Shown: piece after piece, positions 29,385 through 38,397 of the stretch
Layout: each line of letters starts with the position of its first letter
Numbering within the stretch: position 1 is the first letter of the stretch
Source: a virus
Reading direction: 5' to 3' (one strand)
Virus record (IMG/VR): IMGVR_UViG_3300026519_000490
Span: 1-49,318 of that record
Length of the DNA: 49,318 nt
Made by a program: the position numbers and the translations under genes
The notes under the pieces: model-generated
Databases searched by the model: none
What the model was told of the DNA's origin: nothing
Seen by the model: the letters and a program-made list of their open reading frames with translations, nothing else

Positions 29385-30599
29385 CCCTTTGGTTCGAAAA
29401 AAGTGAAAATTACGTTCTTTATTTTTTACCCCCGAAGGAGAACTGGTCTTTCTGCTGATATAATCAAGAGCTGTGTCTGTGTCCCTCCCCTCCTCGTAGT
29501 GAAGCACACGTTTTACAAAGATATCGAATTCAACTTGTGACCACCCTTTATTCTCTTCTCGCGCACGAATAAAAGAATAGAAACGCAACCAGTACCTAGT
29601 GTCTTCTTTTGTAGCCAGAGGCTGCTCCTCTTGGGCGACCCTCACTATCTCTTTGCTGCATACTTTCGATTTGCCATGTATGGTCTTCAATCTGGCGACA
29701 ACAATTGTTGGTTTCGCCGTCACATACGAGTTGTAAAATTCTATAATATAAGTTCTCAGAGAAGATAAATCTGAATAGTGAGCCTGAAAAAAATAACGCT
29801 CCATCACGTTCGTATTATCCACATCATAATTAGCTAAGTACTTAACTAAAGCCGGAGAACCGATATCCGCCACTATCCTCCATGGGGCATGTTTGTCTAT
29901 TTTGAACCCGAACTTTTGTGCGGCGTCCTTGAAGATAGGGAAATTTGCATCCTCCAAAAAATCTTCTACCTTGGGGGAGTCTTCTGAAAATAATGCCTCA
30001 GATAAATCGATCACCAAGCCAGAAACTAGTGGAGATGACTTCTTGGACAATATAAAACTTGATTTAGTTATCGGAATTAAAGGGGTCACTGAGTCTATAA
30101 ATTCTACAAAAACCTCCATAAAACTATCAAAGTCTGTAATCTTTTCATCTTTGCGAAAACTCACTAGATATGCCTTGAATTTAACAAATAACATCTCCAT
30201 CAGTTGGTGATATGCACCGTCTATCGACTGCCACCCCCTGGTCGGTTCCAGGGCAGTGTATGGGCTGCTTCTTTCGATAGCCCCTCGGCTGTCTAGCCAT
30301 AACATATAATCAGATAAGTCGTTATATGCATCAGCTACAAAATTAAGGACAAAAACATCTTCACGTAAATGTACCAAGTTCTCCTCGGAGACCTGTATTG
30401 CCCTGCCTGAGCTGTCTATCCTACCGTAATAAGGCTTTTTATACCAAAAATCGATTGGTTTGCTTGGGGAAAGTAGTGAAGAAGAGAATGAAAGCCTCTC
30501 GTATAATTTCCTTTGCAAGAAGACAGAACGAGCGTTCATGGTATTGCTGCCTTTCGGCAGTGCGTTGGTCGGTAATTCTTCTTTTTCCTTAATTGCCAT
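29367..30599 (-). CDS. Conserved phage protein, probably virion
   Basis: A 410-aa protein. The region IDFWYKKPYYGRIDSSGRAI then VFVLNFVADAYNDLSDYMLW, and the later FVKFKAYLVSF and FDSFMEVFVEF, match a family encoded next to baseplate genes in T4-like marine phages. It overlaps the 898-aa structural gene by 11 nt, so it closes the tail operon. Function is unknown; a baseplate or tail role is inferred from position. Confidence 0.6.
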   Translation of the reverse strand: MAIKEKEELPTNALPKGSNTMNARSVFLQRKLYERLSFSSSLLSPSKPIDFWYKKPYYGRIDSSGRAIQVSEENLVHLREDVFVLNFVADAYNDLSDYMLWLDSRGAIERSSPYTALEPTRGWQSIDGAYHQLMEMLFVKFKAYLVSFRKDEKITDFDSFMEVFVEFIDSVTPLIPITKSSFILSKKSSPLVSGLVIDLSEALFSEDSPKVEDFLEDANFPIFKDAAQKFGFKIDKHAPWRIVADIGSPALVKYLANYDVDNTNVMERYFFQAHYSDLSSLRTYIIEFYNSYVTAKPTIVVARLKTIHGKSKVCSKEIVRVAQEEQPLATKEDTRYWLRFYSFIRAREENKGWSQVEFDIFVKRVLHYEEGRDTDTALDYISRKTSSPSGVKNKERNFHFFRTKGLTVQE

Positions 30600-33285
30600 T
30601 GATAATTCTCACGTTGTTTGTAATGGTGACAGATTTCTTGTGCCTCACTTCGCTGGTATTAATGAGGCTCACTTCTTCATCGCCAACATTAAAGGTTCCA
30701 TCTCCCCTGGCAGTCCATCTCGTTTCTAAATTTGTGCCATAGATGCCTGATTCTATAGAACTCTCTATAGAAATGATATCAAAATAACCGCCGATGCCCA
30801 AATCTCTTAAGATCTTTGATCTCGCGACCAAAGAGCCTTTGCTACCTTTCTCGACGAATACTGTAGGAGTGATATGCACCTTGCCACCGACCTCAAATAG
30901 GTTGTTGCCCACCATGTTCAGATCAGCATTATACCTGTCTCTTAACACTTTAGCCGGTCCCATCTTATCGACTAGATTGCTCTGGATATTTGCTTCTCTT
31001 ATAAAGGGCAGATCTTCTCTCTTAAATTTAATATTCTTCGTTAAGCCACGTTCGTTCCCGAAGAATACGTGATATATCCCATTTTTGCTATCAGCTCCGG
31101 GATCTCCTACAAGATCGAATGGATTTTCCATTGTGCCATAAATGATTAGATAGTTTTGCAACTGTTTATCTTGAGACAACTTGTTTTTCTTTAGGATAAA
31201 TGGGAACTTTGCAAACTCAATGGCATCCATCCGCACACCGCCTTGTGAATTCTGAGAGTCAAAAGCAGCCTCCCTGACATCATTCTCTGGTACCGAGAAT
31301 GATTTATAGGTTATTCTCGCTTGTTGCTTTGGGGCAAACTCGGTACACTCGGTACTAAGTGCCCTTATCACGAGATCATTAATCACTGAATCCATGAATT
31401 TCTTGAAGGTCATATTCTCCAAGCCTTTATCTGCTATATTTTCATAGAACCAATTGGTAAAAATCTTAAATGAAATGGGGATGTCGGCTATATTAACACT
31501 CACTCTTTTCCCACGATATACCTTATCATAGCTATACTTATCATTTCTGAGCCCTTTTATCTTGGCTACAAGACCAGTGTCAACTAATTGCCCGTAGTCA
31601 TAAAATGTTAGTGGTCCAGTTATAATTCTTAGTTCCTTTTCCAGGAAGCCAGTGTTCTGTCCTGCTCCCGGCTTGTCGAACATGCCTTCCAAGACAATAT
31701 CGATAAGGTCGCCAAGGTAAAAGAATGTTACTAAGTAACTATCCTTATCGTAGGCTTGCCCTTCTTCAGTAAATTCAGAAATATTTTTTATAGCGGCTGT
31801 CGAAGCAATCAATCTCTCATCTGCCGTCAAACTAGCATTATTTTCGTTCGAATTTAAATATTCGGCATAACTTACAGATGCACCGATAGCACCTGCCCCA
31901 GTCAAGAGATTTCTCGCGCCATCTGGGTTAGTCGTCTCGTTCCTCATTCGTGTTTCCTGAGCCTCCCTGTTCGCTCTTTCAATATCACCTACCGCTAGCT
32001 TACCTCTCGATGCAGTTGTCTTGATTCTTATTTTTTTGTCGAAGAAGTCTTTAGGGGCACGCAAATATCTAAGTTGTTTTTTTTCATATAGCCCAGAAAT
32101 TATCCTCTTATAAGAGGCTTCTTTTGAAATACTCACCAGCTCTTCTAATTTTGTGCTTAGTTCCTCGACCTGTTTATCACTGATGGTTAATAAATCATCC
32201 TCCCCGAGTTCACCAACATTTACTCCGGCATCTTCTAAACGGGTTCGCTCTTTTGCACTCAAAGCTTCGAAGTGAGCCAGTATCTTGGCTAGCTTTCTCT
32301 TCTCGGTTATAGCCGCTGCGCTTTCAAATAATATGTTCGCGCCTTGCGGATCCGACATCATTATTTCCGAGTAAGAGATATAATTGATTTTTAACTCGAC
32401 GGTGCCATCATCCTGAAAATCTATTTCGTGATTCTTCAGTCCGAGATACATAACAATGTTGTTTTTCTCTATCTCTTCTAACAACTCTTGAGGTATCAAC
32501 CTCTTATATGTGCCACTTCTCAAAGCTGGTGCATGCCAACCAACAACAGCCTTGATCCTGAAATAGTCTTTATCATAAGTGAAGCTTCCCTCATTAAAAC
32601 CCGACCTGAATTTTTTCTGCGTGAGTATGAGGTCAGAGTAGGCGATGTCAACAACACTCTCTTTCGCCCCGAATTTGACTAATTTCGTATCCCTCGTTTC
32701 GAAAAGGTCTTCAATATTTTGCAAATGCAGAACAAGCTCTGCTCCGAATGTGAATTTGTTGGCTGGGTTCGTCCCTAGCGTTTTCCAGGTAAAACTCTTT
32801 AGCCCAACTCCTCCGCCTCGCCCTGCGCCTGTGTTCATTATATTAGCTATTTTATCTTCTCTGGCTATATCATCGAAAGGCAGTTCAATTGAAACAGACT
32901 TACCTGTCGTTGGATCTTTATACTCTTTATAGAGGCGAACCTTCGGAACCAAAGCACTAATTTGAGCCGATGACATTCCAAGAAGCAGCTCAGCTTTGTC
33001 AGATTTTTTGAACAGCAAATTTATCAACTCGAATGGTCTCTGGTGCTCTATAATACCAAACTGCTTATATCTCTTGGGGGCATTCAAGAAGCCCCTATTC
33101 GAAGCAACAATACTCTCCCAATTGAGCATTAAATAACATTGTTCTTGGAATCTTAGAGCTGACTGCCTCGCATCGCCCTCCAACTCTTTGTATTGGTTCT
33201 TCGCTAGTGTCTCTTCCTCAGGCTCACCAGTTACCTTTTCTACCAAGAAATCACCAATATCGCCTAACGTGTCTAAGAAGCCCAT
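30589..33285 (-). CDS. Large tail/baseplate structural protein
   Basis: An 898-aa protein between the LysM gp53-like gene and the 410-aa gene. It starts with an amphipathic helix (GFLDTLGDIGDFLVEKVTGE), has a middle region with helices (LAKILAHFEALSAKERTRLE) and a beta-rich C-terminal third. The end RHKKSVTITNNVRIINGN follows a TARGDGTFNVGDEEV stretch. Size and position suggest a baseplate or hub component. No specific family name can be given. Confidence 0.65.
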   Translation of the reverse strand: MGFLDTLGDIGDFLVEKVTGEPEEETLAKNQYKELEGDARQSALRFQEQCYLMLNWESIVASNRGFLNAPKRYKQFGIIEHQRPFELINLLFKKSDKAELLLGMSSAQISALVPKVRLYKEYKDPTTGKSVSIELPFDDIAREDKIANIMNTGAGRGGGVGLKSFTWKTLGTNPANKFTFGAELVLHLQNIEDLFETRDTKLVKFGAKESVVDIAYSDLILTQKKFRSGFNEGSFTYDKDYFRIKAVVGWHAPALRSGTYKRLIPQELLEEIEKNNIVMYLGLKNHEIDFQDDGTVELKINYISYSEIMMSDPQGANILFESAAAITEKRKLAKILAHFEALSAKERTRLEDAGVNVGELGEDDLLTISDKQVEELSTKLEELVSISKEASYKRIISGLYEKKQLRYLRAPKDFFDKKIRIKTTASRGKLAVGDIERANREAQETRMRNETTNPDGARNLLTGAGAIGASVSYAEYLNSNENNASLTADERLIASTAAIKNISEFTEEGQAYDKDSYLVTFFYLGDLIDIVLEGMFDKPGAGQNTGFLEKELRIITGPLTFYDYGQLVDTGLVAKIKGLRNDKYSYDKVYRGKRVSVNIADIPISFKIFTNWFYENIADKGLENMTFKKFMDSVINDLVIRALSTECTEFAPKQQARITYKSFSVPENDVREAAFDSQNSQGGVRMDAIEFAKFPFILKKNKLSQDKQLQNYLIIYGTMENPFDLVGDPGADSKNGIYHVFFGNERGLTKNIKFKREDLPFIREANIQSNLVDKMGPAKVLRDRYNADLNMVGNNLFEVGGKVHITPTVFVEKGSKGSLVARSKILRDLGIGGYFDIISIESSIESGIYGTNLETRWTARGDGTFNVGDEEVSLINTSEVRHKKSVTITNNVRIINGN

Positions 33286-33627
33286 TTATACCCCCAACAA
33301 AGATAATATTTTTTCTAATGGTTGCGGAATCAAAATTATATCATTTATCGCAACATCGGCTTCAGTTGGCTTCTTGTTAAACCATGCCAATACCCACCAT
33401 AATTCTGCATTTCCATAAAACTGCTCTGCAAGTTTCCAAAAGCGATCACCACGTTTCCAGAGTACTGATTCAGACTCTAATTCCGATAACTCTGTTGCGT
33501 CTGGGAAAGACATCTTAGGCGTAGAATAGTGCCTAATGCTCCTTACCCCCCGTTGCGTAAAATGGTCACTGTATAATTTTGATTTATTGAGTTTTATGGA
33601 ACGCTCGTCATACCTTGAATAAGTCAT
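33286..33627 (-). CDS. LysM protein, gp53-like baseplate wedge
   Basis: A 113-aa protein whose C-terminal half is a LysM fold: WKRGDRFWKLAEQFYGNAEL then WWVLAWFNKKP and IILIPQPLEKIL. This is the pattern of T4 gp53-type baseplate wedge proteins, where the LysM domain serves protein contacts rather than peptidoglycan binding. It starts in a TAATG overlap with the gene upstream and abuts the 898-aa gene. Confidence 0.8.
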   Translation of the reverse strand: MTYSRYDERSIKLNKSKLYSDHFTQRGVRSIRHYSTPKMSFPDATELSELESESVLWKRGDRFWKLAEQFYGNAELWWVLAWFNKKPTEADVAINDIILIPQPLEKILSLLGV

Positions 33628-34526
33628 TAGTTGCCTCTGTTTTTTGTGATGTCACGACTGTGGTACGGAAAGCCTCGAGAACGTTTATTACCGCCCTTGG
33701 TTTTCTTAGGGTTCCACCCAAGTGGACTAGTGTGAAGGACGGTGAACTCGCACGAGAATTTTATAGTTTGAGGAATTAGAACTCCTGCCCCGACATCATC
33801 GATTCCGGTGTGCCCAAAAAAGCCCTGTTCGATATCTGGCTCATAAGACAATCCAGACAACTTCCCGGTTAAGCCCGAGAGAGAGGCTCCACCTCTTATG
33901 CTTGCTTTGTCACTATTATCCATTATAAGGTTTGCAAATTTGAGTTTAAACAACGGGGGTGCCACCATAACACCGACTTGGCGCTGGGAGGTGCCCCCTT
34001 TCGAAGATAATATCTTTTTCGCCGCTGCTACCTCTAATGCTTTCTTACTGTCCTCTGTCCCACTCGAATCCAGTTCCACCCTGTCTACACCAGCAGCAAG
34101 ACCGATGTTTGCCGAAACTGTGTATTCTTCGTAAACAGGGTATAACATCGAAATAAATCGTTCTGCTTCACGCAAATTAAATCTTGCCTCCTCAACTGAC
34201 GCTGAAGGGACATCCCAGGCAAGTGATATAACACGCCCTGTCTTCTTAAAAGTAGAAATAGGATCCATTCTCCCAAAAGTCTCCATATCGCTCCAGTCAG
34301 AGGTATATTGGTCTTGGAAATTCGTTAGAAAGGCTTTAAAATGCACTGTTGCACCAGTTGCCACCGAATACCAATGAATGACATGACCTTTTGCAGTTGC
34401 CGTTGGGCGTTGAGTGCCAATATTGTCCGACATGTCTGAGAAGTGATGCCCGTAGCGAGATTTTCCTCGCTGATTTTGCTTCGGAACCGCCACGCTTTCT
34501 GTTTGTTCTTTCTTTGTACCTGACAT
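33627..34526 (-). CDS. Tube/baseplate structural protein
   Basis: A 299-aa protein directly downstream of the tape measure. The core VHFKAFLTNFQDQYTSDWSD then METFGRMDPISTFKKTGRVI and EARFNLREAERFISMLYPVY is the conserved pattern of a myophage protein at the tube/baseplate junction. The N- and C-termini are basic and disordered. A T4 gp48 or gp54 role is possible by position but not proven. Confidence 0.65.
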   Translation of the reverse strand: MSGTKKEQTESVAVPKQNQRGKSRYGHHFSDMSDNIGTQRPTATAKGHVIHWYSVATGATVHFKAFLTNFQDQYTSDWSDMETFGRMDPISTFKKTGRVISLAWDVPSASVEEARFNLREAERFISMLYPVYEEYTVSANIGLAAGVDRVELDSSGTEDSKKALEVAAAKKILSSKGGTSQRQVGVMVAPPLFKLKFANLIMDNSDKASIRGGASLSGLTGKLSGLSYEPDIEQGFFGHTGIDDVGAGVLIPQTIKFSCEFTVLHTSPLGWNPKKTKGGNKRSRGFPYHSRDITKNRGN

Positions 34527-34544
34527 CTTTTTGCTCCTAAAAAA

Positions 34545-36926
34545 TTATTCTAAAGGGCTTCTAACCGCCCTGCCTGCGATAACCCTCTCATTCGCCTTTA
34601 TCCTAGATCTTATTTCTGGATCCAAAACTCTTCCAATTTCTTTGCGGTCAATCACCAGTTTAATGTTGGGCTTTATTATTATTTGTGGAGGAGGCGCTTG
34701 CTCAGGTGCCCTTCTGTTCATGGAATTATTGAGCGATGCTTGTTTTGCGTTGGCACTCGACATCCTCTCTAGCCCGCTGGTCGCAGTTGCCATCTGGGAT
34801 GACGAGGTAGCACCAGCAGTAGCTGGTACAGCTCCAGCAAGGGCAGGCGCACCCACAAGATAAGAGAACGTCATAGCCTTTGTCAGAGGCATTCTTTCGA
34901 TACTTTCGACGATATTATTAATTTCATTTGCGATTTTACGATAACCAGCTACAGCACTGCTGAAGTCAACTCCGTGAAGAGTAGCATTGAAAGCACTCAT
35001 TGCCAAAAGCACGCCCACTACAAGGGGGGCTACAAGCGCAATAGCACCCATAGCCAAAATCGAAGTCGTGAAAGCACTAAGCGCGGCGGCTGATGCAAAG
35101 AGTTGTGAAGGGGACAACTTAGCAATCTCTGAAATTAGAGAGCCGACACCTTTTGCAGCTACCCAGACGCCTACGCCAATAAGAGCTATTCCGCCGCCAA
35201 TAAGAAGCATGGAAGCACCAAGAGATAAAAGACCTGGCGCAGTGGCGGTGGCAGCAGCACCCAGAGCCGACACACCGCCTGCGGCTGCTGTAGCGCCTGC
35301 TCCGGCGGCAGTGCCTCCCACTGCCAATGGTCCGAGCCCTACTGTGCCAAATAAGGCAGCTAATTTAGTTCCAACCACAAATAATGCAAACAGTCCGACA
35401 AGGGCAGGCATCAAGATGCCCCCAGTCATATCACTTAATTTCAAAATACCATCTAGGATAAATTTCATTCCCTCCACAAGCGGTCTCAAACTTACAGCAA
35501 ATCTTGACATAACCGACTGCAGCTGTGCAAAGATAGTCTGCACAGACTTTGCGTTAGCCGCCAGTTCTGCTTGTGATTTTGCTGCTTCTTTTTGTGCTTC
35601 TGTCATCCCAATCATTAGGGGATTGAAAATTGCAGCTGCCTGAGCCATGTCGTTAATTCCAGCGGCAGACGCGACTGCCATCTTCTCAAACTTATTCATC
35701 TCCGTCCACTGTCGACCAGATAACTTTATGGAATCTTGCACCATTTTCAATCTTTCATCTTCTGAAGCTGTTAGTAAATCTACACTATTGAGCAGATCTC
35801 CACCCAAGATAGCGTTAAGTTTACCAGCAGCATCAGCAGCTCCCTCAAAAGTGTTCATCTGTGAGGTGATGGCGATCAAGGCATCAATTGCTACACCGGT
35901 CTGTTTAGCATCAATTGCAAGTTCTTTGAAGACCTTGACCATGCTAGCTCCATGCTGAGCAAGCTGTGGAGCTGCCTTTGCAAACCCCTCAGCTATAGCA
36001 GCCGGTGGAAGTGCTAGGGCTTCTGCTGTTGCGAACAATTCGCGCTGCAATACTTCTGCTTCAGTCACAGTCATGCCCAGCGCCCGGGTTGCAACATTCA
36101 AGTTAGCGGCGGTTGTTGCTGCATCGACACCTAATTTATCGAGCATTGCAGTGGTCTTGGCTAACTGAGCAGCTGCATCGGAACTCAGGTTTGTAAAAGC
36201 TGTCATTCCGGTAAAAAGAGCTTGTACGGCATATGCCGAATCAGCTGTTGAGACACCAAACTGGCTATTGGAACGCTCCATCTCTACGATCATCTTATTA
36301 TACTTACCGGCGGCTCCGGTCACTTTATTAAATGATGCTAGCGCCTCTTCTTGGGCAGCTAAAAGCATTAGGCTCGATTGCACCATAGTGTCAATGCCAG
36401 CAGTAGCAATATTGATCGGGCTCACCTGCTTCTTCAGTGTAACGAGAGTGGCTGCCATCGAGATGCTAAATTTTTCACCAGAATTCACCAGCTTGAGCAT
36501 ATGCCCAGCCATAGTCTCCGCCTCACCTGTGATGCCAGTAAAGCGCGAAACTGCACTGCTCAGCTTGCTGACATATCCATCTAATGCACTAGATTGTTCC
36601 TGTACCAACTCGAGTATTTCTTCATTCTCACGGCGAATGTTCACAAACTCTTTGGCGGTAATCTTGCCTAATTCGAGTCTAGTCTTCGCTTCCCTTATGA
36701 GGACTTTTGCTATTTCTAATTCTTTTTGTTGGATTTCTTTGTGAACTCCTAACTGGCTGCCAATATCATTTTCGTATTTAAGGCGTTTTTCGATGATCTT
36801 CAGCTCTTCTGCTATCTCATCTTTGTTAGCCTCGATAATAGCTAACCTCTTTTCAGCAGATCTGTTGAGTTCTTCTGAAAGCTTAAGTGCTTGCGCAAGT
36901 ATTTTTGGGTCTAGTTCTTCGGTCAC
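34545..36926 (-). CDS. Tail tape measure protein
   Basis: A 793-aa protein with the classic layout: a coiled-coil N-terminus (ILAQALKLSEELNRSAEKRL), a central Ala-rich helical region with many Met and Thr, then strongly hydrophobic segments (ILMPALVGLFALFVVGTKLA and later stretches to about residue 690) and a charged end. The length of this protein sets tail length; a rule of about 1.5 angstrom per residue gives near 120 nm. The start is GTG 36926 with AAAGGG about 10 nt upstream. Position after the small tail genes fits. Confidence 0.9.
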   Translation of the reverse strand: MTEELDPKILAQALKLSEELNRSAEKRLAIIEANKDEIAEELKIIEKRLKYENDIGSQLGVHKEIQQKELEIAKVLIREAKTRLELGKITAKEFVNIRRENEEILELVQEQSSALDGYVSKLSSAVSRFTGITGEAETMAGHMLKLVNSGEKFSISMAATLVTLKKQVSPINIATAGIDTMVQSSLMLLAAQEEALASFNKVTGAAGKYNKMIVEMERSNSQFGVSTADSAYAVQALFTGMTAFTNLSSDAAAQLAKTTAMLDKLGVDAATTAANLNVATRALGMTVTEAEVLQRELFATAEALALPPAAIAEGFAKAAPQLAQHGASMVKVFKELAIDAKQTGVAIDALIAITSQMNTFEGAADAAGKLNAILGGDLLNSVDLLTASEDERLKMVQDSIKLSGRQWTEMNKFEKMAVASAAGINDMAQAAAIFNPLMIGMTEAQKEAAKSQAELAANAKSVQTIFAQLQSVMSRFAVSLRPLVEGMKFILDGILKLSDMTGGILMPALVGLFALFVVGTKLAALFGTVGLGPLAVGGTAAGAGATAAAGGVSALGAAATATAPGLLSLGASMLLIGGGIALIGVGVWVAAKGVGSLISEIAKLSPSQLFASAAALSAFTTSILAMGAIALVAPLVVGVLLAMSAFNATLHGVDFSSAVAGYRKIANEINNIVESIERMPLTKAMTFSYLVGAPALAGAVPATAGATSSSQMATATSGLERMSSANAKQASLNNSMNRRAPEQAPPPQIIIKPNIKLVIDRKEIGRVLDPEIRSRIKANERVIAGRAVRSPLE

Positions 36927-36944
36927 TATTCTTGTTTCCCTTTA

Positions 36945-37343
36945 TTAGTCACTAAAAGCCCACGGAATGCCCGTCGCTCTGGTGAATTTCGCAGTTGCTT
37001 TATCTAGTTCTGCCTTGCTTCGATAGGTCTTCGGATCATCTAACCCATATTCCGAAAAAGATTCGAGGTATCTCTTCTCTCTCGATAACGCTTTAGCGAA
37101 GCTGTCGATCTGTGAAGGTGTCCCCTTAATCTTAACAGGTAGTGAACTACCTCGGAACATTGCGCTCATTATGTCTTTAATCCAGGCGCCCATCATCCCG
37201 AGCAGACCCTCATCAAGATTGCCGGCTCTATAGCTGCCGAGGTCTAAAGTCATTGGCGGTATTTCGCTGTCTCCATCATACACCCCCAAACCGTCTGCGC
37301 CAATTGGTCCCTTTTGATAGCTTTCATTTTTTCTATATTTCAT
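36945..37343 (-). CDS. Small tail protein before the tape measure
   Basis: A 132-aa protein from ATG 37343 (GGAGAAG upstream). It has a Gly-rich region (GNLDEGLLGMMGAWIKDIMS) and a helical C-terminal part (GTPSQIDSFAKALSREKRYL, KATAKFTRATGIPWAF) found in conserved pre-tape-measure proteins of marine myophages. A terminator and an ACTATTTA element lie upstream, so it begins a new late unit with the tape measure. Role unknown, maybe tail assembly. Confidence 0.65.
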   Translation of the reverse strand: MKYRKNESYQKGPIGADGLGVYDGDSEIPPMTLDLGSYRAGNLDEGLLGMMGAWIKDIMSAMFRGSSLPVKIKGTPSQIDSFAKALSREKRYLESFSEYGLDDPKTYRSKAELDKATAKFTRATGIPWAFSD

Positions 37344-37361
37344 TTTGCTTCTCCACGAATG

Positions 37362-37369
37362 TAAATAGT
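37362..37369 (-). promoter_or_regulatory. Candidate late promoter element (ACTATTTA)
   Basis: Minus strand ACTATTTA, 18 nt before ATG 37343, immediately after the terminator. It would drive the tape-measure unit. Confidence 0.45.
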
Positions 37370-37402
37370 ACCATAAGAAAGAAGGAGGCACACGCCTCCT
37401 TC
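37370..37402 (-). terminator. Rho-independent terminator
   Basis: Minus strand stem GAAGGAGGC-GTGT-GCCTCCTTC (9 bp), followed by TTTCTTATGG. It begins 1 nt after the stop of the small downstream frame and ends next to the following late element. Confidence 0.8.
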
Positions 37403-37403
37403 C

Positions 37404-37571
37404 TTATTCTATCGCTTCTGCTTCTAGTTCTTTCTGGCGCACCAATTTCGCGAACATCCATTTCCGTAGTTTGATGTGAAGGTTGTAAACTTCCTGAAAT
37501 CCCCAATTGCCATGATACTTCAGGTAGAAAAATTGTTCATACACCTTCTCGATATAAGAATCACTTAGACC
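37404..37571 (-). CDS. Downstream tail-assembly frame without its own start (frameshift candidate)
   Basis: Fifty-five codons read GLSDSYIEKVYEQFFYLKYH then GNWGFQEVYNLHIKLRKWMF and end KELEAEAIE before TAA. This matches a small conserved protein that follows the gp26-like gene in T4-like marine phages. There is no ATG, GTG or TTG with a ribosome binding site in this frame. The frame is entered from the gp26-like gene at seven T residues (minus strand 37578-37572), by a +1 or -2 shift just before that gene's stop. It could be a programmed frameshift product or a sequencing indel. Confidence 0.6.
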   Translation of the reverse strand, partial: GLSDSYIEKVYEQFFYLKYHGNWGFQEVYNLHIKLRKWMFAKLVRQKELEAEAIE

Positions 37572-38343
37572 AAAAAAAGTCCGTACTAAACGGAACCTCC
37601 ATTTCGGTTTCGAGTTCGCACTCTCTACAGGTAAATTTTTGTTTCAATTCGACGCTTGGAACTAAGCTAGAATACACTTTGCGCAAAAATTTGGCGTCAA
37701 GAGCCATCATTGAATTGATGGCGTTTCCTAGCTTTTCATAATTTGCTTCATCATTTATAGAGACAATGAAAAGCTTCATCTGCTCAGTTATTGCATTCTC
37801 TGGCTGTTTATTTTTTTTTCTCATTGCTAGTGTATCCGCCAGTCTCCTCTCATCTTTGCCCGAGAGGAGACGGACTTCAACGTTCCATTTTGATTTAGGT
37901 AATTTAATTTTCCACGTTCCATTTTCTGTAACTGTGGCTAAAGTTGCATCACCCCCTTTAACGGTTTGCTGTTGTTCTAAATCAAAACTGAATTCTGTTT
38001 TCGCTTCACATGCCTGGCACACTACGCTTGTCTCATACTCACTACCATACCCTGTGATTCTTGCTGCGATCAATATTGCGTTCTTGTCGCCTATTAACAT
38101 ATCGTCTGTTGATACTTTCGGTTCCACTAATACGCTCTCAATCAGCCTGTTAATAGCTATCCCTTTTCTCAGTAAGCTCCTGTTTACTAGAATATCCTCC
38201 TCTTTTGCGGTCATATATTTAATTTCTATACTTTTTCTGCCGGCAAAGGGATGCCCATCTGGGTAATAATTTCCTCTGGAAGGCAAGTCAACCTGTTCGG
38301 TCGGCATTGGAAAAGAGAGCCCTTCCTCTTCATGTTCTGTCAT
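37561..38343 (-). CDS. gp26-like baseplate/tail-assembly protein
   Basis: A 260-aa protein. It begins with the family signature VDLPSRGNYYPDGHPFAGRK and KSIEIKYMTAKEEDILVNRS of T4-like baseplate hub/assembly proteins (gp26 type). Two C-x2-C pairs (VVCQACEA and FTCRECEL) likely bind zinc. Its last codons run over seven T residues just before TGA 37563-37561, where the next frame can be entered. Position between tube and tape measure is where tail assembly chaperones lie in many tailed phages. An ACTAATTA element lies 44 nt upstream. Confidence 0.8.
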   Translation of the reverse strand: MTEHEEEGLSFPMPTEQVDLPSRGNYYPDGHPFAGRKSIEIKYMTAKEEDILVNRSLLRKGIAINRLIESVLVEPKVSTDDMLIGDKNAILIAARITGYGSEYETSVVCQACEAKTEFSFDLEQQQTVKGGDATLATVTENGTWKIKLPKSKWNVEVRLLSGKDERRLADTLAMRKKNKQPENAITEQMKLFIVSINDEANYEKLGNAINSMMALDAKFLRKVYSSLVPSVELKQKFTCRECELETEMEVPFSTDFFWSK

Positions 38344-38386
38344 TTTGACCTCGTGAGATTATCATAATAATCTTGTAATACAGTGA

Positions 38387-38394
38387 TAATTAGT
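38387..38394 (-). promoter_or_regulatory. Candidate late promoter element (ACTAATTA)
   Basis: Minus strand ACTAATTA followed by TCACTGTATT, 44 nt before ATG 38343. A small AGATTAT/ATAATCT hairpin lies in the leader. Confidence 0.45.
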
Positions 38395-38397
38395 ACG

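Noticed and set aside
34987-35643. Long plus-strand frame of 218 codons
   Set aside because: Lies wholly inside the tape measure gene; its Ala/Pro-rich product reflects antisense codons of the Ala/Gly-rich hydrophobic region.
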